Shown in pieces: positions 1-7,325 of a stretch of DNA of 33,890 nucleotides. Numbering within the stretch: the stretch's first letter is position 1; every line of letters begins with the position of its first letter. Under the pieces are notes generated by a model. The model made no database searches and was not told the DNA's origin. It worked only from the letters and a program-made list of their open reading frames with translations. Origin of the DNA: Rubrivivax sp. Lineage in GTDB: Bacteria > Pseudomonadota > Gammaproteobacteria > Burkholderiales > Burkholderiaceae_C. The position numbers were made by a program, and so were the translations under genes. Location: contig JAIYCN010000340.1 in NCBI GenBank assembly GCA_027487995.1, positions 1 through 33,890 on the forward strand. Direction: 5' to 3'.

Positions 1-168
1 ATGCTCACCATGACCCGGTGCAGCAAGTGCAGTGGTCACTTTGTGACGCACCCCCACGAAATTGCGCGTCACTTTGTGTGCGGTCTGTGCAACCCGCCGG
101 CACGTGCAGGCAAGGGTCGTGCGCTGTCGGGGCTGCGTGAGCGCGACGAACTCGAAGTTCTGCACTGA
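1..168 (+). CDS. flhC: FlhC C-terminal part (flagellar master activator), 5' truncated by window edge
   Basis: Frame 1 is open from the first base to a TGA at 166-168, giving 55 residues. The peptide has a CxxC pair at residues 7 and 10 and a second CxxC pair at 27 and 30, followed by a PPxRAGK stretch. The spacing of 20 residues between the first cysteines of each pair equals that of the zinc-binding cysteines of E. coli FlhC. FlhC forms the FlhD4C2 complex that activates class II flagellar promoters. The ATG at base 1 is probably internal, because full FlhC is about 190 residues and the motif lies near its end. The downstream methyltransferase-like gene starts 2 bases after the stop, so the two are probably co-transcribed. 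Confidence 0.9.
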   Translation: MLTMTRCSKCSGHFVTHPHEIARHFVCGLCNPPARAGKGRALSGLRERDELEVLH

Positions 169-170
169 AC

Positions 171-923
171 ATGGCGCTGCGCTGGCCACTGCCGGCGCTG
201 CTGGCCTGGGCGGCCGGTTGGCTCCTGTGGCACTCCCTGCAATCCCCTTGGGATCTGCCCGTGAGCACCCTGCCGGTGGCACTGGCCATCGGATGGGTCA
301 AGGGACGCACGCGGCGCGCGGTGCTGTTGCTCGGATGGCTGCTTTCGCTGTGGTTGCTCATCGGATCGGACCGCCTGCCGGCCTGGATCTGGTTGTTCGC
401 ACTGGGGGCGCTGCTGCTGGCGTACCCCATCTCGGCCTGGCGCGACGCCCCGGTATTCCCCACGCCCGCGGGTGCGCTGGACCCCTTGGCTCATCGCGTT
501 CACCTTCCGGCGCAGGCCTGCGTGCTTGACGCCGGCTGCGGTACTGGTGCTGGCCTTGAAGCGCTGCGCAGAGCCTTTCCGCAGGCGCGGTATCACGGCA
601 TCGAGCGCAGTCTTCTCCTGACCCTTTGGGCTCGCCTGCGCTGCCCCTGGGCGGTCATATTTCACGGCGACATCTGGCAGAGGTCCTGGGCCGACTCCTC
701 GCTCGTGTATCTTTTCCAACGCCCTGAAAGCATGCAGCGGGCATGGGAAAAGGCCTGCCGCGAGATGACCGACGGTTCCTGGTTGGTCAGTCTGGAATTC
801 CGAATCGAAGGACAACGCCCGCAGGCATCGTGGCCCTTGGGTCCAGGCAAGCGGCTCTGGCTCTACAAGATCAAACGCTCAAGTCCCACCACGCGCCCGC
901 CGATAACCGTTCAAACTCGGTAA
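171..923 (+). CDS. Membrane-anchored class I SAM-dependent methyltransferase-like protein
   Basis: The protein has 250 residues. About residues 8-90 form three or four hydrophobic segments (WLLWHSL, AVLLLGWLLSLWLLIGS and WLFALGALLLAYPI are recognisable), so the N-terminus is likely in the inner membrane. Residues 118-126 read VLDAGCGTG, the SAM-binding motif I of Rossmann methyltransferases, followed by an acidic motif II-like IE near residue 144. The catalytic part after the membrane region is short, about 155 residues, and no substrate-specific motif is recognisable. It begins 2 bases after flhC and ends 12 bases before motA, so it sits inside the flagellar locus. The probable sigma-28 promoter of motA lies in its last codons. 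A role in modifying a flagellar or envelope component is only an inference from position. Confidence 0.75.
   Translation: MALRWPLPALLAWAAGWLLWHSLQSPWDLPVSTLPVALAIGWVKGRTRRAVLLLGWLLSLWLLIGSDRLPAWIWLFALGALLLAYPISAWRDAPVFPTPAGALDPLAHRVHLPAQACVLDAGCGTGAGLEALRRAFPQARYHGIERSLLLTLWARLRCPWAVIFHGDIWQRSWADSSLVYLFQRPESMQRAWEKACREMTDGSWLVSLEFRIEGQRPQASWPLGPGKRLWLYKIKRSSPTTRPPITVQTR
879..906 (+). promoter_or_regulatory. Probable sigma-28 (FliA) promoter for motA-motB-cheY-cheZ
   Basis: The site reads TCAAGTCC-N12-GCCGATAA. The -10 element at 899-906 matches the sigma-28 consensus GCCGATAA exactly. The -35 core TCAA at 879-882 matches TAAA at three of four positions, with a 16-base gap where 15 is usual. 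It lies inside the 3' end of the upstream methyltransferase-like gene and about 30 bases before motA, the expected class III placement. Confidence 0.75.
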
Positions 924-935
924 AAAGCGAACATC

Positions 936-1796
936 ATGTTTGTCATCATCGGCTGGCTCGTGGCCATGGGCTGCATCTTCGGGGTCTTCATTGGCCACGG
1001 GGGAAACATCGGGGTGGTGCTCACCGCGCTTCCCTTCGAAATGACCACCATTGGGGGCGCCGCGTTGGGTGCCTTCCTGGCCAACAACCAGATGAAGGTG
1101 GTGAAGGCCACCGCCAAGGGGCTGGGCGACTGCTTCAAGGGCAGCAAGTACACCAAGGCCCGTTACATGGAGTTGATGTCACTGCTGTACGACATCCTGC
1201 AGAAGGCTCGCAAAGAGGGTTTGATGGCCATTGAAAAGGACGTCGAGGACCCTCACAACTCGCCCCTTTTCCAGAAGTACCCGACCGTTGGGCATGACCA
1301 CCACGTGGTGGAGTTCATCACCGACTACCTGCGCATGATGGTGTCGGGGAATCTGAACGCCCACGAGATCGAAAGCCTGATGGACAACGAGATCGAGACC
1401 CATCACCATGAAGCCCATGCCGCGGTGGGTGCGTTGCAGCGCCTGGCCGGAGCGCTGCCCGCCTTCGGCATCGTGGCGGCGGTGTTGGGCGTGGTCAACA
1501 CCATGGGTTCGGTGGGCCAACCGCCGGCGGTCCTGGGCGGGATGATCGGCTCGGCCCTGGTGGGCACCTTCCTGGGCATCTTGCTGGCCTATGCATTCGC
1601 AGAGCCGCTCGCCGGGCTGTTGGAGCAGAAGGTGGATGAGGCCGGCAAGGAATTGCAGTGCATCAAGACCACGCTGCTGGCCAGCATGCAGGGCTATGCG
1701 CCTCAGGTCGCCATCGAGTTCGGCCGCAAGGTGCTGTATTCCACTGAGCGTCCCTCATTCAGTGAACTCGAGTCGCACGTCAAGGGCAAGAAGTAA
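936..1796 (+). CDS. motA: Flagellar motor stator protein MotA
   Basis: The protein has 286 residues, the normal MotA length. It starts with a transmembrane segment (MFVIIGWLVAMGCIFGVFIGH), has a second near residues 30-50, a cytoplasmic loop with KARKEGLMAIEKD, and a C-terminal pair of membrane segments containing PAFGIVAAVLGVVNTMG and LVGTFLGILLAYAFAEPL. These are hallmark MotA/ExbB-type motifs, including the conserved prolines at the start of the third segment and between segments. MotA surrounds MotB in the inner membrane and converts ion flow into torque. It is followed 21 bases later by motB and is probably transcribed from the sigma-28 promoter just upstream. Confidence 0.97.
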   Translation: MFVIIGWLVAMGCIFGVFIGHGGNIGVVLTALPFEMTTIGGAALGAFLANNQMKVVKATAKGLGDCFKGSKYTKARYMELMSLLYDILQKARKEGLMAIEKDVEDPHNSPLFQKYPTVGHDHHVVEFITDYLRMMVSGNLNAHEIESLMDNEIETHHHEAHAAVGALQRLAGALPAFGIVAAVLGVVNTMGSVGQPPAVLGGMIGSALVGTFLGILLAYAFAEPLAGLLEQKVDEAGKELQCIKTTLLASMQGYAPQVAIEFGRKVLYSTERPSFSELESHVKGKK

Positions 1797-1817
1797 GTCC
1801 TCCAAGGGCGCACCATC

Positions 1818-2759
1818 ATGGCAGGCGACAACAAGAAACTTCAGCCGATCATCGTCAAGCGGGTCAAGAAGGCCGGCCATGCCGCCCACGGCGGCGCTTG
1901 GAAGATTGCCTACGCCGACTTCGTGACGGCCATGATGGCTTTCTTCCTCTTGATGTGGCTATTAGGTTCCACCACCGAGGGCGATCGAAAGGGCATTGCT
2001 GATTTCTTCAACGCACCCCTGAAGATCTCGCTGTTCTCCAATGGGTCGGGCGCGGGTGATGCATCCCATGTGATCAAGGGTGGCGGCGAGGACCTGACTC
2101 GACAACACGGACAGGTCAAGCGCGGCGATGTGCCTGCGGACAGCACCTACACCCTGGCCGCTCTGCGTGAAGAACAGCGCCGCCAGGAAAGCCAGAAGCT
2201 CGAGCAGTTGCGGATGAAGGTCTTGAGCCAGATCGAAGACAACCCGAAGCTGGTGGGCCTGGCCGAGCAGATCAAGTTGGACATGACGCCCGATGGGCTT
2301 CGGATACAGATCATCGACCAGCAGAACCGCCCCATGTTCGCCCTGGGCAGTGCGCAAGTGCAACCCTACATGCGCGATTTGTTGCGCGAGGTCGGCAAGG
2401 TTCTCACCGATGTCCCGAACCGCTTGACCCTGGAAGGGCACACCGATGCGGCGGCCTATGCGGGCGGCGAGCGTGGGTACAGCAATTGGGAACTGTCCGC
2501 GGACCGGGGCAATGCGTCCCGCCGCGAACTGTTGGCCGGGGGCTTGCCCGAGGACCGTGTTCTGCGCGTGATGGGCCTGGCGTTCAGTCGGCCCTTCAAT
2601 GCCCAGGACGGGCGGGACCCGCAGAACCGGCGCATCAGCATCATCGTGATGAATCGGGATGCCGAGGAGCGGTTCTTCAAGTCCGCCACCGACATCTCCA
2701 AGTCCCTGGACTCCGGCGCACCACCAGGGCGCATCGCGCTGCCTTTCGACAGGCCCTGA
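1818..2759 (+). CDS. motB: Flagellar motor stator protein MotB
   Basis: The protein has 313 residues. A basic N-terminus leads into a single membrane segment (AYADFVTAMMAFFLLMWLLG); Asp34 in this segment is the expected ion-carrying residue of MotB. A plug/linker region follows, then an OmpA-like peptidoglycan-binding domain with LEGHTDA near residue 213 and NWELSADRGNASRREL. MotB anchors the stator to peptidoglycan and forms the ion channel with MotA. The ATG at 1818 follows motA by 21 bases, in the same operon. The aspartate alone does not prove protons rather than sodium as the coupling ion. Confidence 0.97.
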   Translation: MAGDNKKLQPIIVKRVKKAGHAAHGGAWKIAYADFVTAMMAFFLLMWLLGSTTEGDRKGIADFFNAPLKISLFSNGSGAGDASHVIKGGGEDLTRQHGQVKRGDVPADSTYTLAALREEQRRQESQKLEQLRMKVLSQIEDNPKLVGLAEQIKLDMTPDGLRIQIIDQQNRPMFALGSAQVQPYMRDLLREVGKVLTDVPNRLTLEGHTDAAAYAGGERGYSNWELSADRGNASRRELLAGGLPEDRVLRVMGLAFSRPFNAQDGRDPQNRRISIIVMNRDAEERFFKSATDISKSLDSGAPPGRIALPFDRP

Positions 2760-2813
2760 ACCAAGGCCGTTGCCGCAACACCGAACATCTAAGCCTCCAC
2801 GGGAATCACCATC

Positions 2814-3218
2814 ATGGCCCCTTCCGAACTTCGCTATCTGATCGTGGACGACTTCTCCACCATGCGCCGCATCGTGCGGGGCCTGCTCAAGGAGATGGGG
2901 TGCAACAACGCCGACGAGGCCGAAGACGGCGTGCACGCGCTTCAGATGCTCCGCTCACAGAAGTTCGACTTCGTGGTCAGCGACATCAACATGCCCAACA
3001 TGAACGGGTTTGAGCTTCTCAAGCAGATCAAGGCCGATCCGGTACTCAAGACGCTGCCGGTGTTGATGGTCACGGCCGAGGCGCGCAAGGAAGACATCAT
3101 CCTGGCGGCGCAGACGGGTGCCGCCGGCTACATCGTCAAGCCCTTCACCAAGGCCACCCTGGAGGAAAAGGTGCAGAAGATCGTCCAACGCATGGCTGCC
3201 GCCGGCACCAGCGCTTGA
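2814..3218 (+). CDS. cheY: Chemotaxis response regulator CheY
   Basis: The protein is a stand-alone receiver domain of 134 residues. The phosphorylation site residues fall at the same numbers as in E. coli CheY: Asp12 and Asp13 ([11 protein letters not shown]), Asp57 ([12 protein letters not shown]), Thr87 (VTAEA) and Lys109 (IVKPF). Phospho-CheY binds the FliM switch and changes flagellar rotation. The gene follows motB after 54 bases, and its stop codon overlaps the extreme 5' end of the cheZ reading frame. No cheA, cheW or receptor gene lies nearby, so the kinase acting on it must be encoded elsewhere. Confidence 0.97.
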   Translation: MAPSELRYLIVDDFSTMRRIVRGLLKEMGCNNADEAEDGVHALQMLRSQKFDFVVSDINMPNMNGFELLKQIKADPVLKTLPVLMVTAEARKEDIILAAQTGAAGYIVKPFTKATLEEKVQKIVQRMAAAGTSA

Positions 3219-3229
3219 GGGTGGCGGCC

Positions 3230-3925
3230 GTGAACAGCGTCCACAGCACCTCGAGCGATCAGGTTGATGGCAGCGCCGCTTCAGCTGGGATGGAACCTGC
3301 GGCGGCTGCGCAGGGTTCAACCCCATCTCCGGCCGGCCTGTACCAGGAACTGGGCCACATCACGCGGCAACTTCACGACTCCCTGGCGCAACTGGGTGTG
3401 ATGCCCCGGCTGCAGCAGGCCGCTCAAGGCCTGCCCGATGCCCGCAGCCGCTTGAACTATGTGGTCGAGAAAACCTCAGAGGCCGCTCATCGTGTTCTGA
3501 ACTCGGTCGATGCTGCAAAGGTGGGCAACCGCGGTTTGGAGGACCAATCCCGAGGATTGATGCAGATGCTGGGTCAACCCGGCACCACCGCCATTCCCGC
3601 GGCTGCCGTTCTCGCCTATGTCCAGTCGGTGCAGTCGCACACTTCCGAGCTGGACCAGCACCTCACCGACATCATGCTGGCGCAGGACTTTCACGACCTG
3701 ACTGGACAGGTGGTCCGCAAGATCCTGGACATGGCCACTGCCCTGGAAGACAGCCTCGTGCACCTGTTGGTGCAGTCGGCTCCGGAGGAGCTGCAGGCCC
3801 TGACCGCAAAGCCTGAACCTGCGGCCTCTGACTTGCAGGGACCCGTGGTGGCCGGCACCCAGCAGGGCGAGGTGGTCAGCAACCAGGGCGAGGTCGATGA
3901 CCTGCTGGCCAGCCTGGGCTTCTGA
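3230..3925 (+). CDS. cheZ: CheY-P phosphatase CheZ
   Basis: The predicted protein has 231 residues and is largely helical. It contains AQDFHDLTGQ around residues 150-160, the CheZ active-site helix whose glutamine takes part in CheY-P hydrolysis, and ends in DDLLASLGF, the C-terminal peptide that docks on CheY. The frame is open from a TTG at 3215 that overlaps the cheY stop. I chose GTG at 3230 because a GAGGG ribosome-binding-like sequence lies 9 bases before it. GTG at 3221 is an alternative. It is encoded directly after cheY and presumably co-expressed with it. Confidence 0.95.
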   Translation: MNSVHSTSSDQVDGSAASAGMEPAAAAQGSTPSPAGLYQELGHITRQLHDSLAQLGVMPRLQQAAQGLPDARSRLNYVVEKTSEAAHRVLNSVDAAKVGNRGLEDQSRGLMQMLGQPGTTAIPAAAVLAYVQSVQSHTSELDQHLTDIMLAQDFHDLTGQVVRKILDMATALEDSLVHLLVQSAPEELQALTAKPEPAASDLQGPVVAGTQQGEVVSNQGEVDDLLASLGF

Positions 3926-4047
3926 GGCGGTCCTTCGCGGACGCATCATCTAGCCGTCGAAATCAGGGGCAAGGTCCCCTCTTATCGGCCTTAAGTCCTC
4001 GCATGAGCGAGGCACCATGAGGGAAAGCTTCCAGTCCGGATTTCCCC
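3926..4047. other. Intergenic region between cheZ and flhB with two short inverted repeats
   Basis: This 122-base gap separates the motor/chemotaxis genes from the export-gene operon and is the likely place for an flhB promoter, although no consensus promoter is recognisable. It holds two small perfect inverted repeats: AGGGG/CCCCT at 3965-3969 and 3976-3980, and CCTCGC/GCGAGG at 3997-4002 and 4007-4012. Neither is followed by a T-run, so they are not typical intrinsic terminators. They may be chance pairings or regulator sites. Confidence 0.35.
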
Positions 4048-5220
4048 ATGGCCGATCAAGGCGCGCAAGACCGCCATCTCCCCGCAACCGAACGCAAGAT
4101 CGAAAAGGCCCGTGAAGAGGGTCAGGTCGCGCGTTCGCGCGATCTGGGCCATCTTCTGATGATGGCCGGCGGTGGCTTGGCCTTGCTGGCCGCTGCGCCC
4201 GCACTGTCGGACTGGACGGAGCGCCTGCTGCGCGTCGGGCTTCGTTTTGACTCGCAGAGCATCCACCACCCCGAGTTGATGGTCGAGCGCATGGCCAGCA
4301 TGGTGATGGACGCCACTTGGGTGGTGGCCATGATCGGAGCCGTGGCGGTGGTGCTGGCCCTGGCCGGCGGATTGGGCAGCGGTGGGTGGAACTGGTCCTT
4401 CAAGGCGATCGAGCCCAAGGCTTCGAAGCTCAATCCCCTCAACGGCTTGGGGCAGATGTTCTCGGGCCAACAACTGGCCGTCACCGGCAAGACGTGTCTC
4501 CTGGCCCTGGTCCTGGGCGTGATCGGGGCCGCGGTCCTGGTGCTGCGCATGGATGCGTTCGCGTCGGTGCTGACCATGGACTTGAATGCAGGCTTTGCCC
4601 ATGCGCTCTCCGAGATCACGGCCGGCCTGGGGTTGATGCTGCTCGCGTTGGCCGCCTTCGCCATCGTCGATGTTCCGCTGCAGCGGTTCCTTCTGTCCAG
4701 ACGCCTGCGCATGTCCTTCAAGGAAGTGAAGGATGAAAACAAGGAGGTTGAAGGCAACCCCGAGGTGAAGATGCAGATGCGCCAGCGCATGCGTGAGATG
4801 AGCCGCCGCCGCATGATGGCGGCCGTACCCAAAGCCGACCTGGTGGTGATGAACCCCACCCACTATGCCGTGGCCTTGAAGTACGACGAGGCTTCCATGG
4901 GGGCACCGCGTGTGGTGGCCAAGGGTGCTGACGCCCTGGCCTTGCGCATCCGCGATCTGGCCCGTGAGCACGGCGTTCCGGTTCTCCAGGCACCGGCCTT
5001 GGCCCGTGCGCTCTATGCGCACACGGAGATCGACCGCGAGATTCCCGGTCGGTTGTTCTCGGCGGTGGCGCAGGTGTTGGCCTGGGTGTACCAGCTGCGC
5101 ACAGCCCGCCAGCAGCAGCAGCCTGAGCCGCCTGCACCAACCCCTGACCGACTGGTGGTGCCTGAGGACCTGGATCCGCACCACAAGGGCGCTGTGCCGC
5201 GTGAAGGAGGGGCGCCGTGA
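4048..5220 (+). CDS. flhB: Flagellar type III export switch protein FlhB
   Basis: The protein has 390 residues. The N-terminus (ATERKIEKAREEGQVARSRDL) is the FlhB signature, followed by four hydrophobic membrane segments. The cytoplasmic domain carries the self-cleavage motif NPTH at residues 269-272, the same positions as in E. coli FlhB, followed by YAVALKYD. Autocleavage between N and P switches export from rod/hook to filament substrates. The C-terminus after about residue 350 is a proline- and glutamine-rich tail of the variable type. The stop overlaps the flhA start (GTGA), implying translational coupling. Confidence 0.97.
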   Translation: MADQGAQDRHLPATERKIEKAREEGQVARSRDLGHLLMMAGGGLALLAAAPALSDWTERLLRVGLRFDSQSIHHPELMVERMASMVMDATWVVAMIGAVAVVLALAGGLGSGGWNWSFKAIEPKASKLNPLNGLGQMFSGQQLAVTGKTCLLALVLGVIGAAVLVLRMDAFASVLTMDLNAGFAHALSEITAGLGLMLLALAAFAIVDVPLQRFLLSRRLRMSFKEVKDENKEVEGNPEVKMQMRQRMREMSRRRMMAAVPKADLVVMNPTHYAVALKYDEASMGAPRVVAKGADALALRIRDLAREHGVPVLQAPALARALYAHTEIDREIPGRLFSAVAQVLAWVYQLRTARQQQQPEPPAPTPDRLVVPEDLDPHHKGAVPREGGAP

Positions 5221-7325
5221 ACGCGGTGATGGGACGCCTGCAGTCGGTGCTGGATGCACCGCTTCTGGCCCAGGCCGGTGGACTGGGCCGTGCGCTCATG
5301 GCGCCGCTGTTCATCATCATGGTCATGGCCATGATGGTGCTTCCCTTGCCGCCCCTGGCCTTGGACGTGCTCTTCACCTTCAACATCGCCCTGGCGCTGA
5401 TGGTGGTGATGGTGGCGTCCCGGTTGGTTCGGCCCCTGGACTTCGCCGCCTTCCCCACGGTTCTCCTGGTCACCACCCTGCTGCGACTGTCCTTGAACGT
5501 GGCCTCCACGCGCGTGGTACTGATGGACGGCCATACCGGCCCGGCTGCAGCGGGCAAGGTGATCGAGTCCTTCGGTCATTTCCTCATCGGCGGCAACTTC
5601 GCTGTGGGTCTGATCGTCTTTGGCGTGCTGGTGATCATCAACTTCATCGTGATCACCAAGGGTGCCGAGCGCATCGCCGAGGTGGGTGCGCGCTTCACCC
5701 TGGACGCCATGCCGGGCAAGCAGATGGCCATCGACGCCGACTTGAACGCCGGCCTCATCAACGAGGAACAGGCCCGCCAGCGCCGCGCCGAGGTGGCCGA
5801 GGAGGCGGACTTCTTCGGCTCCATGGACGGCGCCAGCAAGTTCGTGCGTGGAGATGCCATTGCCGGATTGATCATCCTGTTCATCAACATCGTCGGTGGA
5901 CTCATCATCGGTGTGGTTCAGCACGACCTCACGGCAGCCCAGGCCGCCAACACCTACATCCTGTTGGCCATCGGTGATGCGCTCGTGGCCCAGGTGCCGG
6001 CGCTGCTCATCAGCGTGGCCTCCGCCATGGTGGTCTCCCGGGTGGGCAAGGACAGTGACGTGGGCACCCAGATCCGGGAACAGGTCTTCGGCTCACCCAC
6101 CGTGTTGGGCGTCACTGCCGGCATCATCGCGCTGCTCGGCGCCATTCCGGGCATGCCCAACCTCATCTTCCTGTTGCTGGCCGCCCTCATTGGTGGCGGC
6201 GCGTGGCTGATGCGTCGGGATCAGCGTCGCAAGGCAGCCTTGGCCGCCACGCCGGCTGCCGGAGCAGCCGAAGCCAACACCAACGCCGAGGCGTCCTGGG
6301 ACGACCTCCAGCCCGTGGATGTGCTGGCCCTGGAGGTCGGGTATCGGCTCATCAGCCTTGTGGACAAGAACCGCCAGGGTGACCTGCTCACCCGCATCAA
6401 AGGCGTACGCCGCAAATTCGCCCAGGACGTGGGTTTCCTGCCTCCATCGGTGCACATCCGCGACAACCTTGAACTCAAGCCCAGCCATTACCGCATCCTG
6501 TTGCGAGGTGCCGTGGTGGGTGAAGGTGAGGCCTATCCCGGCATGATGATGGCCATCAATCCGGGCGGCGTGACACAAACGCTCATCGGAACGTCCACCA
6601 CCGACCCGGCATTCGGATTGCCCGCCGTGTGGATCGAGGAACGCCAGACCGAAGCGGCACAGGTGGCCGGCTACACGGTCGTGGACTGCTCCACCGTGGT
6701 GGCCACCCATCTGTCCCATCTCATGCAGGTCCACGCCGCCAAGCTTCTGGGCCGCTTGGAGACGCAATCGCTCATCGAGCATGTGGGTCAGCAGGCTCCC
6801 AAACTCCTGGAGGACGTGGTGCCCAAGCTGGTGGGCGTTCCCACCTTGCAGAAGGTCCTGCAGCTGCTTCTCGAAGAAGGTGTGCACATCCGTGACATGC
6901 GCTCCATCGTCGAGTGCCTGGCCGAATACGGAGGCACCGTCTCCGAACCCGCCGAGCTGGCCCAGCGCCTTCGGATTCACCTGGCCCCGGCCATCGTCCA
7001 GCAGATCTTCGGCACCGTGTCTGAGTTGGATGTGATCGCGCTGGAGCCTGACCTGGAACGTCTGGTGTCGCAGGCCTTGAATTCGGCCAACGGCGCCGTC
7101 CTGGACCCCGGAGTCGCGGACTCGATTGCACGCGGTGCAGCGCAGACCGCGCGTGATCAAGAGGACCTGGGCTTGCCCGCCTGCCTGTTGGTCCCGGACT
7201 CCATCCGCTCGGCCATGTTCCGTCTGCTGCGTCGAGCAGCCCCCCGGCTGAAGGTTCTCGGTCACAGCGAGATTCCTGAAACCCACACCATTCGCATCGG
7301 CTCCCTCATCGGAGGCAAAGCATGA
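5217..7325 (+). CDS. flhA: Flagellar type III export gate protein FlhA
   Basis: The protein has 702 residues, typical for FlhA. The N-terminal half has about eight membrane segments and includes PTVLLVTTLLRLSLNVASTR and the conserved cytoplasmic loop (AGLINEEQARQRRAEVAEEADFFGSMDGASKFVRGDA). The C-terminal half is the soluble substrate/chaperone-docking domain. FlhA forms the nonameric export gate that couples the proton gradient to secretion. The start is GTG at 5217, overlapping the flhB stop by four bases. An in-frame ATG at 5229 is a possible alternative. The stop overlaps the flhF ATG (ATGA). Confidence 0.97.
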   Translation: MNAVMGRLQSVLDAPLLAQAGGLGRALMAPLFIIMVMAMMVLPLPPLALDVLFTFNIALALMVVMVASRLVRPLDFAAFPTVLLVTTLLRLSLNVASTRVVLMDGHTGPAAAGKVIESFGHFLIGGNFAVGLIVFGVLVIINFIVITKGAERIAEVGARFTLDAMPGKQMAIDADLNAGLINEEQARQRRAEVAEEADFFGSMDGASKFVRGDAIAGLIILFINIVGGLIIGVVQHDLTAAQAANTYILLAIGDALVAQVPALLISVASAMVVSRVGKDSDVGTQIREQVFGSPTVLGVTAGIIALLGAIPGMPNLIFLLLAALIGGGAWLMRRDQRRKAALAATPAAGAAEANTNAEASWDDLQPVDVLALEVGYRLISLVDKNRQGDLLTRIKGVRRKFAQDVGFLPPSVHIRDNLELKPSHYRILLRGAVVGEGEAYPGMMMAINPGGVTQTLIGTSTTDPAFGLPAVWIEERQTEAAQVAGYTVVDCSTVVATHLSHLMQVHAAKLLGRLETQSLIEHVGQQAPKLLEDVVPKLVGVPTLQKVLQLLLEEGVHIRDMRSIVECLAEYGGTVSEPAELAQRLRIHLAPAIVQQIFGTVSELDVIALEPDLERLVSQALNSANGAVLDPGVADSIARGAAQTARDQEDLGLPACLLVPDSIRSAMFRLLRRAAPRLKVLGHSEIPETHTIRIGSLIGGKA

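Noticed and set aside
3982-3989. TTATCGGC, a perfect sigma-28 -10 element on the minus strand between cheZ and flhB
   Set aside because: No TCAA/TAAA core lies 15-16 bases upstream on that strand, and it would point antisense into cheZ.
3991-5259. 422-codon open frame on the minus strand opposite flhB
   Set aside because: It is an antisense shadow of the certain flhB gene in high-GC DNA, with His/Gln/Arg-rich composition and no recognisable domain.
6093-7286. 397-codon open frame on the minus strand opposite flhA
   Set aside because: flhA is certain on the plus strand; the antisense peptide has composition typical of reverse-strand frames and no motif.
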